Shown here piece by piece: positions 33,580-41,482 of a stretch of 47,571 nucleotides of DNA. The stretch covers positions 1 through 47,571 of the forward strand of contig JABXJS010000057.1 of the NCBI GenBank assembly GCA_013538855.1, read 5' to 3'. Each line of letters begins with the position of its first letter. Position 1 is the stretch's first letter. The stretch comes from Herpetosiphonaceae bacterium (GTDB taxonomy: Bacteria > Chloroflexota > Chloroflexia > Chloroflexales > Herpetosiphonaceae). A program made the position numbers and the translations under genes. The notes beneath the pieces are model-generated. The model searched no databases. It was not told the origin of the DNA and saw only the letters and a program-made list of their open reading frames with translations.

Positions 33580-34602
33580 CTACTCGATGATGGTGTTACG
33601 CAGCTTGCCGAGCCGCTCGACCTCGAGCTCAACCACATCGCCAGGCTGGAGCCACGGCCCCTGGCCGGAGGTGGTCTCAAGCAGGCAGCCGGTGCCGACG
33701 GTGCCGGAACCGATGACCTCGCCAGGATAGAGCGTCACATCGCGCGAGGCTTGGGCGATCAGCTCAGCGAAGGGGTAGTAGATATCGGCGAACGAGCCGC
33801 GCCCGCGCTCTGCGCCATTGATGCGCACGGACATCGCCAAGTCGTAGCGGCCATCGCCAGTCGAGCGATCCTCTAGCTCATCGAGGGTGACGAGCATGGG
33901 GCCGAGCGAGGTGGCGAAATCCTTGCCCTTGGCCGGGCCGAGGCCCACGCTCATCTCACGGGCCTGGAGATCGCGGGCCGACCAGTCGTTCATTATCATG
34001 AACCCGGCGATGTAGTAGTCGGCGTCACGTGGATCGACGTTGCGGCAGGGGCGGCCGATGACGGCGGCGATCTCCAGCTCATAGTCGAGCTGCTTGGTCT
34101 GCGGCATGGGGATCTCGTCGTCGGGGCCGTAGATGGTGGTGGGGTTGCCGAAGTAAAAGACAGGCTGCTCGTACCAGGCAGGCGGCACTGGGCGCTGGCG
34201 CAGCGCGTAGGCGTTGGCGACGTGCTGCTCGAAGGCGTAGAAGTCGCGCAGCGACGGCGGGCGTGGGATGGGCGACAGCAGGCGCACGCTCGTGGGGGAG
34301 AAGAGTAGCGAGTCGCCGCCTAGCATCAGCGCGCCGTCGAGGGCGTCGGGGTCGTCCCACTCCAGTGGGTCAGCGCCGCCGGTGAGCTGGTCGATGACCG
34401 CAGCGGCGATCTCAGCGGCGACGTCGATGCCCATGCCGGTGCTCTCGCCATTGAGCAGGCCCAGCAGCGACCAGTCGCGGGCCTCGCTCTCCTCGTAGAC
34501 CAGCGGGGCGGCGGCCTGAATATCGACAATGCCGAGTGGCAGCAGCACGCCTGCGCGCGCCTCTGAGCCAGCGCCGTAGCGCCGAAACGATACAAATTTC
34601 AT
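33580..34602 (-). CDS. Fumarylacetoacetate hydrolase family protein
   Basis: This 340-residue FAH-fold enzyme has the C-terminal catalytic domain starting near PSLRDFYAFEQHV (about residue 115). The metal ligands are expected in YELEIAAVIG and in the NDWSARDLQ motif, with KGKDFATSLGP and IGSGTVGTGC completing the pocket. Next to 4-hydroxyphenylpyruvate dioxygenase, it could be the last enzyme of tyrosine breakdown, giving fumarate and acetoacetate. Other members of the family decarboxylate or hydrate related diketo acids. No homogentisate 1,2-dioxygenase or maleylacetoacetate isomerase gene is in the window, so the pathway assignment is incomplete. An AGGAG ribosome binding site is present. 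A strong terminator lies between it and the upstream hpd gene. Confidence 0.85.
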   Translation of the reverse strand: MKFVSFRRYGAGSEARAGVLLPLGIVDIQAAAPLVYEESEARDWSLLGLLNGESTGMGIDVAAEIAAAVIDQLTGGADPLEWDDPDALDGALMLGGDSLLFSPTSVRLLSPIPRPPSLRDFYAFEQHVANAYALRQRPVPPAWYEQPVFYFGNPTTIYGPDDEIPMPQTKQLDYELEIAAVIGRPCRNVDPRDADYYIAGFMIMNDWSARDLQAREMSVGLGPAKGKDFATSLGPMLVTLDELEDRSTGDGRYDLAMSVRINGAERGRGSFADIYYPFAELIAQASRDVTLYPGEVIGSGTVGTGCLLETTSGQGPWLQPGDVVELEVERLGKLRNTIIE

Positions 34603-34612
34603 TGCGCGCTCC

Positions 34613-34659
34613 TTCTAAAAAAGAAAAACCGCCGTGAGACCATAGCAGCCTCACGGCGG
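34613..34659 (-). terminator. Strong intrinsic terminator between hpd and the FAH-family gene
   Basis: CCGCCGTGAG (34629-34638) pairs perfectly with 34650-34659 across an 11-nt loop. On the minus strand it is followed by TTTTTC and a further T6 run (34628-34613). It starts 9 nt after the hpd stop and ends 10 nt before the FAH-gene start, so FAH expression may depend on read-through. Confidence 0.88.
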
Positions 34660-34668
34660 AGCAAAAAC

Positions 34669-35796
34669 CTACAGATTGCCGCGGCGGGCCTGCTCGCGCT
34701 CGATGGCCTCGAACAGCGCCTTGAAGTTGCCGTTGCCGAAGCCACGGCTGCCCTTGCGCTGGATGATCTCGATGAACACGGTCGGGCGATCCTGCAGCGG
34801 CTTGGTGAAGATCTGCAGCAGATAGCCCTCGTCGTCGCGATCAACGAGCACGCCTAGCTCCTTCAGCGTCTCGATATCCTCCTCGATCGGGCCGACGCGA
34901 TCGGTCAGCTCGGCGTAGTAGGTGTCGGGCGTGCGCAGGAACTCGACGCCGTTGTCGCGCAGCAGGCGCACCGTCGCCACGATGTCCGGCGTGGTGAGCG
35001 CAAGGTGCTGCGCGCCTGGTGAGCGATAGTAGTCGAGGTACTCTTCGATCTGGGACTTGCGGCGGCCCTCGGCTGGCTCATTGATCGGGAACTTGATGCG
35101 GCCGGTGCCGTTCTGCACCACCTTCGACATCAGCGCGCTGTATTCGGTGGAGATATCGTCGTCGGTGAACTGCTGGAGCTGGCTGAAGCCCAAAATGCGT
35201 GCATAGAAGCCGACCCACTCGTCCATCTTGCCTAGCTCGACATTGCCGACGATGTGATCGATGGAGGCGAGGCCGGTGGGCTGCACGGCTGGCGGATTTT
35301 TGACCTTATGGAAGTTGGGCATAAAGGTGCCGCTGTAGCCATCGCGCTGAATAAACGAGTGGATGGTCTCACCGTAGGCCTGGATTGCGGCCTTGATGAT
35401 CGTGCCCTTTTTGCCCTCGATCACGGTTGGCTCGAGCACTGGCGTGGCACCGCGCTCGACGGCGGCGGCAAAGGCGGCGCGCGCATCCTCAACCTCGAAG
35501 GCGATATCTTTGACGCCATCGCCGTGCTGCTTGACGTGCTCGGCGATCTCGGACTCGGGGCCGAGCGCGCCGGTGAGCACGAGGCGGATATTGCGCTGCT
35601 GCAGCACGAACGACACGCGGTCGCGCACGCCGGTCTCCAGGCCGGAGTAGGCTACCGGCGTGAAGCCGAAGGCGGTGCGGTAGTAGTGGGCGGCTTGGCG
35701 CGCGTTGCCGACATAGAACTCGACATAGTCGATCCCGCGCAGGGCCAGCGGATCGCGCTCTTCCGTTTTTGTGGCGTCAACTTGTGGCATCGTCAT
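34669..35796 (-). CDS. hppD: 4-hydroxyphenylpyruvate dioxygenase
   Basis: This Fe(II) dioxygenase converts 4-hydroxyphenylpyruvate to homogentisate in tyrosine catabolism. It has two vicinal-oxygen-chelate domains. The iron ligands fall in SIDHIVGNV (His181), GAQHLAL (His264) and FIEIIQRKG (Glu343), numbered from the start at 35796. The family C-terminus RKGSRGFGNGNFKALFEAIE is complete. I choose 35796 (MTMPQVDATK) because AAAAGGAG lies 10 nt upstream. The in-frame extension to 35829 contains that ribosome binding site. The product is 375 residues. It follows the TrmB-like regulator by 33 nt and is followed by a strong terminator, then the FAH gene. Confidence 0.95.
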   Translation of the reverse strand: MTMPQVDATKTEERDPLALRGIDYVEFYVGNARQAAHYYRTAFGFTPVAYSGLETGVRDRVSFVLQQRNIRLVLTGALGPESEIAEHVKQHGDGVKDIAFEVEDARAAFAAAVERGATPVLEPTVIEGKKGTIIKAAIQAYGETIHSFIQRDGYSGTFMPNFHKVKNPPAVQPTGLASIDHIVGNVELGKMDEWVGFYARILGFSQLQQFTDDDISTEYSALMSKVVQNGTGRIKFPINEPAEGRRKSQIEEYLDYYRSPGAQHLALTTPDIVATVRLLRDNGVEFLRTPDTYYAELTDRVGPIEEDIETLKELGVLVDRDDEGYLLQIFTKPLQDRPTVFIEIIQRKGSRGFGNGNFKALFEAIEREQARRGNL

Positions 35797-35829
35797 TGAT
35801 GTGGCTCCTTTTGGTTCCAGCAAGTACAA

Positions 35830-36660
35830 TTAATCGATAAGGTTGATCGGCTGTCCTTCGCCCCAGTAGGCCTCGAAGGCTTTGGTGAGCACCTGGGTGA
35901 GCGACGGATGCGTCAGACATAGCGCTGTAATTGACGGGCGGCCGGTGACTGGGTTTTGCAGCGACATCAGTGCGGCGTGGCCGTCATAAATATTCATTTT
36001 GATTGGGAGTGTGGCGACAAAGCGCTGCTGCTGGCCGAGCTGCTGAAACTCCTGCAGCAGCGGGCGCAGCTCGGCGTCTTCAAGCAGCGACTGCTCGTAG
36101 AGGGCGCGATAGCGCACATTGCGCTGCAAAGGCTGGCGCACCTCGTCGAGATTTTCTTCCAGGGTTGAGACCAGCGGCCGTTTGAAGCAGACCAGAATCT
36201 CGTGCTCGGCCGCGTGAGCAAGTGCGCTGGCGCGTGCGCCGATCTGGCGTGGGTCGGCCAGCACGTCGATAAAGTGCAGCGGGTTGTCTTCGTCGCTGCC
36301 GGCGTCATAGAGCGGCTGAAGCTGGTGGATGAGGGTGTTGGTAAGCTCTTGGGCCTCGCTTAGCTCGCGCTCGACGGCGGTGCGCCGCGCCTCCTGCAGT
36401 GTGGCCAGCGCCTGCTGTGGCGGCGAGGCGAGGAAGGTGCGCCGTGGCCCCATGCGCTCATGGGCTAGGCCCTTGGCGGCCAGTGACTCAAGCACATCGT
36501 AGATGCGCTGGCGCGGCACGCCGGTGTGGGTCGCTAGCTCTGCCGCCGAGAATGAGTAGCGTCCGAGCAGACCAACGTAGGCCGCAGCTTCATAGCGGCT
36601 CAGTCCAAGCGCTGTGAGCTGATCAAGCAGCGCAGAGTCGTTCTGTGATTCTTCGTGCAT
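35830..36660 (-). CDS. TrmB-family transcriptional regulator
   Basis: This ~276-residue protein has an N-terminal winged helix of the TrmB type, with LGLSRYEAAAYVGLLG followed by the recognition segment GVPRQRIYDVLESLAAKGLAHE (about residues 15-70). A helical linker, possibly a coiled coil (about 88-120), follows, and then a C-terminal domain of about 150 residues likely to bind an effector. TrmB proteins typically control sugar or other carbon-source genes. It is the first gene of a unit with hppD and is divergent from the GH1 beta-glucosidase, sharing a compact intergenic region, so it may control both sides. I prefer the ATG at 36660 (MHEESQN) preceded by GGGGGTGGTG; GTG codons at 36672 and 36669 are in frame. 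Confidence 0.85.
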   Translation of the reverse strand: MHEESQNDSALLDQLTALGLSRYEAAAYVGLLGRYSFSAAELATHTGVPRQRIYDVLESLAAKGLAHERMGPRRTFLASPPQQALATLQEARRTAVERELSEAQELTNTLIHQLQPLYDAGSDEDNPLHFIDVLADPRQIGARASALAHAAEHEILVCFKRPLVSTLEENLDEVRQPLQRNVRYRALYEQSLLEDAELRPLLQEFQQLGQQQRFVATLPIKMNIYDGHAALMSLQNPVTGRPSITALCLTHPSLTQVLTKAFEAYWGEGQPINLID

Positions 36661-36687
36661 GTATGTCACCACCCCCGAGTGGTGTTT

Positions 36688-36752
36688 ATTGTACCGTTTG
36701 CTGAAGTGACTGTCAATGTATCTTTGACAGCTATCGAGCGCTCCGGTATGCT
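36688..36752. promoter_or_regulatory. Back-to-back divergent promoters with an embedded inverted repeat
   Basis: Plus strand: TTGACA (36724-36729), a 17-nt spacer and TATGCT (36747-36752), reading into the beta-glucosidase gene. Minus strand: TTGACA (36716-36711), a 17-nt spacer and TACAAT (36693-36688), reading into the TrmB-like gene. The two -35 boxes form the inverted repeat CTGTCAA-N7-TTGACAG (36710-36730), which is also a plausible operator for the TrmB-family protein. Confidence 0.8.
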
Positions 36753-36790
36753 TGCGCGCATCGAGCGATGTTATGGCGCAAGGAGATGCT

Positions 36791-38134
36791 ATGGCCGATC
36801 AATTTCCAGCTGGTTTTGTGTGGGGTGTTTCAACGGCATCGTACCAGATCGAAGGTGCCTGGGACGCCGACGGCAAGGGTGAGAATATCTGGGATCGTTT
36901 TTCGCACACGCCGGGCAAGATCGCCAACGGTGACACTGGCGATGTAGCCTGCGATCACTATCATCGCTATCAAGAGGATGTGCAGCTGATGCAGCGCCTT
37001 GGCGTTCAGGCCTATCGCTTCTCGACAAGCTGGGCGCGCATTCAGCCGAGCGGGCGCGGCAAGCCCAATCCTGGCGGCATCGACTTCTACAATCGGCTGA
37101 TCGACAGCCTGCTGGCGCATAATATTGAGCCGTGGCTGTGCCTGTACCACTGGGATCTGCCGCAGGCGCTGCAGGATGCTGGCAGCGGCTGGGCCAACCG
37201 CGACACGGCGCTGCGCTTTGGCGAGTACGCCGAGTTGCTCGGCCGCCAGTTTGGCGATCGCGTCAAGCGTTGGGTGCTGCTCAACGAGCCGAATGTGTTT
37301 ACGGTGTTTGGCTACCTGTATGGGCGCATGGCTCCTGGCGTTACCGACTTCAGCGAGTTTATGCGCGCCTCCCACCATACCAACCTGGCCCAGGGTCTCG
37401 GGGCGCAGGCGCTGCGCGCTACGGTCAGCGACCCGCTAATCGGCAATGCGCTGAATCTCTCGCCTGTGCACCCGCGCAGCGACTCGCAGGCCGATCTCGA
37501 GGCGGCCGAGCGCTTCGATCAGTTTTGGAATGGCTGGTACCTGGAGCCGCTGTTCAACGGGCGCTATCCTGAGCTGGCTGATCCAGTGCTCGAGACGATG
37601 GCGGTGCAGCCAGGCGACCTTGATCTGATCAAAGGCTGCATTGATTGGCTCGGCGTGAACTTCTACTCGCGCACCGTGATCTCCTACGATCCCGATGTGC
37701 CGCTGCTGCAGGGCAGCAACAATCCGCCGCCAGATACGCCGAAGATGGCGCTGGGACTGGAGATCTATCCGCAGGGTCTAGAGGAGATTTTGGTGCAGGT
37801 CAAGGAGCGCTACAACAACCCGCCGATCTACATCACAGAGAATGGCATGGGCCGCCACGAGCAGGCTGTGCCGGGCCAGGTGATCGAGGATAGCGCGCGC
37901 ATCAAGTTCCTGCACGCCAACCTGCACCATCTGCACAACGCCCTTGAGCGCGGCGTCGATATGCGCGGCTACTTTGTCTGGAGCTTGCTTGATAACTTCG
38001 AGTGGGACTCAGGCTACAAAGAGCGTTTTGGACTGGTCTCGGTGGACTATGCGACCGGCGCGCGCACGCCGAAGCGCTCGTTCGAGTGGTATCAGTCTGT
38101 CATCGAGCACAATGCACTCGAGACATCGGCCTAG
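36791..38134 (+). CDS. Glycoside hydrolase family 1 beta-glucosidase
   Basis: This 447-residue retaining beta-glycosidase has a (beta/alpha)8 barrel. The substrate-binding N-terminus FVWGVSTASYQIEGAW is typical of GH1. The acid/base glutamate lies in LLNEPNVF (about Glu166) and the nucleophile in YITENGMG (about Glu351). The C-terminal YFVWSLLDNFEW segment lines the glucose site. There is no signal peptide, so it probably acts on imported cellobiose or other beta-glucosides. The start at 36791 is preceded by CAAGGAG. An in-frame extension to 36752 overlaps the -10 box and is rejected. It has its own promoter, divergent from the TrmB-like regulator, and is followed 22 nt later by the cyclase-family gene. 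Confidence 0.95.
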   Translation: MADQFPAGFVWGVSTASYQIEGAWDADGKGENIWDRFSHTPGKIANGDTGDVACDHYHRYQEDVQLMQRLGVQAYRFSTSWARIQPSGRGKPNPGGIDFYNRLIDSLLAHNIEPWLCLYHWDLPQALQDAGSGWANRDTALRFGEYAELLGRQFGDRVKRWVLLNEPNVFTVFGYLYGRMAPGVTDFSEFMRASHHTNLAQGLGAQALRATVSDPLIGNALNLSPVHPRSDSQADLEAAERFDQFWNGWYLEPLFNGRYPELADPVLETMAVQPGDLDLIKGCIDWLGVNFYSRTVISYDPDVPLLQGSNNPPPDTPKMALGLEIYPQGLEEILVQVKERYNNPPIYITENGMGRHEQAVPGQVIEDSARIKFLHANLHHLHNALERGVDMRGYFVWSLLDNFEWDSGYKERFGLVSVDYATGARTPKRSFEWYQSVIEHNALETSA

Positions 38135-38156
38135 GTTGCAAAGGAAGGAGTTGACT

Positions 38157-38840
38157 ATGGCGTCTGAGATGCGCACCGATCTGATCGATCTCAGTCATAT
38201 CGTGAGCGATGGCCTGATCACCTACCGCGGCCTGCCTGCGCCAGTGATCTGCGATTTTTTGAGCCGTGAGCAGTCGCGCAAGCTCTACAGCCCAGGCACG
38301 GAGTTTCAGATCGGCAAGATCGAGATGGTGTCCAATACTGGCACCTACATCGACAGCCCATTCCATCGCTTTGCCGATGGTATCGATCTCGCCGAGCTAG
38401 ATCTGGCCCAGCTGGCTGACCTGGATGGCGTGCTGGTCGATGCGCTGAGCGTGCAGGGCCGCGCCATTGGTCCCGAGCTGTTCGCCGACCTTGATGTTGG
38501 CGGCAAGGCGGTGCTGGTGCGCACAGGCTGGTCGCGCCATTGGAACAGTGAGACCTATTTCGAAGGCCATCCCTTCTTGACTGCGGCGACAGCCGAGTGG
38601 CTGGTGCGCTCGGGGGCAGCGCTCGTGGGCATCGACTCGTATAACATCGACGACACCGCCGATGGCGCGCGCCCTGTGCATACCGCGCTGCTCGGTGCTA
38701 ACATCCCAATTGTGGAGCATATGTGCGGCCTGGAGCATTTGCCGACGAGTGGATTTCGCTTTTTTGCTGTTCCGGTCAAAGTGCGTGGAATGGGCACATT
38801 TCCAGTGCGCGCATTCGCCCGTCTCACCTTGGTCTCATAA
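38157..38840 (+). CDS. Cyclase/kynurenine-formamidase family protein with altered metal motif
   Basis: This 227-residue protein of the metal-dependent cyclase superfamily includes arylformamidases and isatin hydrolases among its relatives. The core starts at DLIDLSHIVSDGLITYRGLP. The family metal motif HxGTHxDxPxH is changed here: residues near 63-73 read NTGTYIDSPFH, so the first two His are Asn and Tyr, while Asp and the last His remain. VLVRTGWSRHWNSE and VGIDSYNIDD are also family-typical. The altered site may mark a subgroup with a different metal or reaction. The start at 38157 follows AAGGAAGGAG, 22 nt after the beta-glucosidase, so the two are co-transcribed. Substrate unknown. Confidence 0.8.
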   Translation: MASEMRTDLIDLSHIVSDGLITYRGLPAPVICDFLSREQSRKLYSPGTEFQIGKIEMVSNTGTYIDSPFHRFADGIDLAELDLAQLADLDGVLVDALSVQGRAIGPELFADLDVGGKAVLVRTGWSRHWNSETYFEGHPFLTAATAEWLVRSGAALVGIDSYNIDDTADGARPVHTALLGANIPIVEHMCGLEHLPTSGFRFFAVPVKVRGMGTFPVRAFARLTLVS

Positions 38841-38868
38841 TTAAGCGGCTGTAAAGTGCTGTGTGGTA

Positions 38869-38877
38869 TGCTACAAT
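38869..38877 (+). promoter_or_regulatory. Extended -10 promoter candidate upstream of the M23 gene
   Basis: TGC-TACAAT (38869-38877) is an extended -10 element without a good -35 box. It lies 116 nt before the start of the secreted M23/LamG protein. The leader that follows is pyrimidine-rich. Confidence 0.4.
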
Positions 38878-38993
38878 AGCGGTGCTGTCTCTGCTAGCTG
38901 ATGCAGATGCCGCACCGCTTTTTTTTAGCTTTACGGTCTCCTTTATTGGCTATGCTGGCATAGCCGCGCTATTTTTATTTGGTGAGAAGCCCC

Positions 38994-41420
38994 ATGACTT
39001 CACGCTTCCGTCGCTTTGCGCTGATTACGCTTGGTCTGGTTCTGCTGCTGACTCCTCCGCTGCATAGTTTTGCCGCCGCTCGCATTGCGGCCCGCAGCCC
39101 GCGCGCTGTCCCGACGATCTCTTCGCTCAACGGCGGCGTGCAAGGCTTCCTAGAGCGGCGTGGCAGCGGTTTGGCGCAGGTTGAGGTTGACTCTGAGCAC
39201 GCTGGGACGCTGATCGAGCACATCACCTGGTACTACAACATTGAGGCGCGCATCATTTTGGCGCTGCTGGAGACAACCAGCGGTCTCGTTAGCAAGGCCA
39301 GTGTCAACGCCGTCGAGCTTGATCAGCCCTTCGGCAGCGGCCCCCATGGCTTCAGCGCCCAGATCGACTGGGCCGCTCGTGAGGTGCGCGCCGCCTTCGG
39401 CCCCTACGACAGCGACCCTGTGCTGACATTCAGCGACGGCAGCACGCTCACGCTGAGCCGCAGCGAGGATGCGCACGCCCTGGCGATCAAGCGCTTCCTG
39501 GCGCAGGGCCGCACCCAGGACGAGTGGGCTGCGCTGGTCGCCCGCTATCCCGAGGTGTATGCGGCGCTCTTTCAGGATGAGCCGCCAGCCGCTGCGCCCT
39601 CGCCACCAGCCGCCACCGGCTTTTTGAGCACCCCTTGGCTGCCTGGCACGCGCGTCATCCACTCATCGTACTTTGATCACGTCTACCCTATGGTCGACGA
39701 CGGCGGCGACGGCAACGAGATCATGGTTGGCTACACTGGCGAGACCGGCCGCTCCTACAATGGCCACGATGGCCACGACTACTACTTTCCCGATCAGCCC
39801 TATGGCACGCCGATTATCGCCGCCGCGCCTGGCTGGGCCTACGCCCGCACCACCCGCGGCCTTGGCGTGGTTATTCAGCATGCCGACGCTGCCAGCGGCT
39901 ATGAGTCGGTCTACTGGCACCTGGAGGCATTCGCGCCCGCCTTTGATGAGCTGATCGACTCGAGCACGCCGCGCTGGGTCGAGCGCGGTGAGTTGCTGGG
40001 CTGGAGCGGCGCAACGGGCTTTACGGACGGCGCACCACACCTGCACTTTGAGATTCGCCACAACGGCAAGCAGGTTGACCCCTATGGCTGGTACGGCGCA
40101 GGCGATGATCCGTGTACGGCATTCGTGCGCTGTGAGGCCAGCACCTGGCTGTGGGACACAAGCGTGCCTTGGCAGCGCCCAGATGCGCCGACACTGCCCG
40201 ACACCACGCCGCCGACGGCGCTGCTTACGCTCAACCCACCGGCCAACATACGCTGGCTGGCGCAGTTCGAGGCTGGCGCGCTCTCAACCGTCGGCCCGCT
40301 GGCTGCTAGCACGCAGCTTGCCTTTGGCCCCGGTCGCTGGGGCCAGGCCGTGCGCGTCAACGCCGCAGCAAACCTGATCCTGCCGCTTAGCCCAACCCTT
40401 GATCTTGCTGCAGGCACGCTGGCTCTGTGGGTCAAGGTGCCGGAGCACTGGTCCGAGTCCGTGACCGGCCGCCACTACCTGCTGGCGAGCAGCGCCAACC
40501 CTGCCGATCCGGCGCACATCTACTCCAACACCTTGGCGCTGCGCCACGAGCTGGAGGGGCCGGACGGCAAGCCAGCCTGGAGCTTCTGGACGGTTGATGG
40601 CGCTGGCATGGCCCAGAATCTCACGGCTCCTGACACGCTGGAGCCTGGCTGGCACCATCTGGCGATTAGTTGGGATCAGGCACGCGGCAGCAAAGCGCTG
40701 TTCATCGATGGCTCCGAGCAGGCTGTGGTGCACTCGGCCGCGCTGCCGCAGACGCTCGGTGATCGCCTCCAAATTGGGCGCTGGAACCTCGATGCTGGCG
40801 AGAGCTTGGTCTGGCTCGATGAGATCGTCAGCTACAGCGGCCAGCTTAGCCCCGCCGCGCTCAAACAGCTGGCCCTGGCCGAGGAGCCAATCAGCGCCTC
40901 GGCTGCCAGCACCAGCGCGTCTAGCCTGCTGATCGAGGTGCCTGCCGCTGATGATAGCGGCGGCGTGGTGCAGGTGCAGCTGGGCATCGACGGCGTGTAC
41001 GCCATGCCGCTGCCCTACAGCCGCGCCTACCGCTGGACGCTGCCGCTCCAAGAGGGCGACTACGCGATCTCGGTGCGCTTGATGGATCGCCTTGGCAATA
41101 CAACGACAGTCTCGCAGACGATCAGTGTCGATCAGCCGCCGCAAGCGAGCATCAGCCTTGTCGATAGCACTCCGTTTACGGCCACACTGGCGCTGACCGC
41201 CACTGACCACAATCTGCCGGTCGAGGTTGCGCTCAGCGCGCAGCCCAACCCGCCCTACAAGGTCTGGGAGGCGCTGATGCTTGAGCGAATCTGGCACTGG
41301 CTGCCGATGCAGCCGCGCCGCGTCTATGCATGGTTCCGCGATGCCAGCGGCAACCAGAGCGGCCCGTATGTCGTTGGCCCCGATCTGTGGCGCGCCTACT
41401 TGCCGCAGGTCATCCGCTAG
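38994..41420 (+). CDS. Secreted M23 peptidase-like protein with LamG and Ig-like domains
   Basis: This 808-residue exported protein has an N-terminal signal peptide (basic MTSRFRR, hydrophobic ALITLGLVLLLTPPL, then SFAAAR). An M23 (LytM) domain covers about residues 235-370, with the H-x-x-x-D-like GHDGHDYYFPD near 253-263, WHLE, and HLHFEIRHNGK near 348. This places the zinc ligands for peptidoglycan endopeptidase activity. A LamG-like jelly-roll follows (about 405-615: GTLALWVKVPEHW, WHHLAISWDQ, SKALFIDGSEQ), then two Ig-like segments to the C-terminus. No sorting signal is seen. It probably acts on or binds the cell wall or surface glycans. I use the ATG at 38994 rather than the TTG 15 nt upstream. 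A strong terminator follows. Confidence 0.85.
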   Translation: MTSRFRRFALITLGLVLLLTPPLHSFAAARIAARSPRAVPTISSLNGGVQGFLERRGSGLAQVEVDSEHAGTLIEHITWYYNIEARIILALLETTSGLVSKASVNAVELDQPFGSGPHGFSAQIDWAAREVRAAFGPYDSDPVLTFSDGSTLTLSRSEDAHALAIKRFLAQGRTQDEWAALVARYPEVYAALFQDEPPAAAPSPPAATGFLSTPWLPGTRVIHSSYFDHVYPMVDDGGDGNEIMVGYTGETGRSYNGHDGHDYYFPDQPYGTPIIAAAPGWAYARTTRGLGVVIQHADAASGYESVYWHLEAFAPAFDELIDSSTPRWVERGELLGWSGATGFTDGAPHLHFEIRHNGKQVDPYGWYGAGDDPCTAFVRCEASTWLWDTSVPWQRPDAPTLPDTTPPTALLTLNPPANIRWLAQFEAGALSTVGPLAASTQLAFGPGRWGQAVRVNAAANLILPLSPTLDLAAGTLALWVKVPEHWSESVTGRHYLLASSANPADPAHIYSNTLALRHELEGPDGKPAWSFWTVDGAGMAQNLTAPDTLEPGWHHLAISWDQARGSKALFIDGSEQAVVHSAALPQTLGDRLQIGRWNLDAGESLVWLDEIVSYSGQLSPAALKQLALAEEPISASAASTSASSLLIEVPAADDSGGVVQVQLGIDGVYAMPLPYSRAYRWTLPLQEGDYAISVRLMDRLGNTTTVSQTISVDQPPQASISLVDSTPFTATLALTATDHNLPVEVALSAQPNPPYKVWEALMLERIWHWLPMQPRRVYAWFRDASGNQSGPYVVGPDLWRAYLPQVIR

Positions 41421-41437
41421 CGCGGTGCTCGAAGTTC

Positions 41438-41472
41438 GGCGGCCAGTCTGCTCTCAGACTGGCCGCCTTTTT
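41438..41472 (+). terminator. Strong intrinsic terminator after the M23 gene
   Basis: GGCGGCCAGTCTG (41438-41450) pairs perfectly over 13 bp with 41455-41467 across a CTCT loop, followed by five T. It ends only 10 nt before the kinase start codon, so the kinase message would have to begin inside or past the hairpin, or depend on read-through. Confidence 0.92.
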
Positions 41473-41482
41473 GTGAGGCTCT

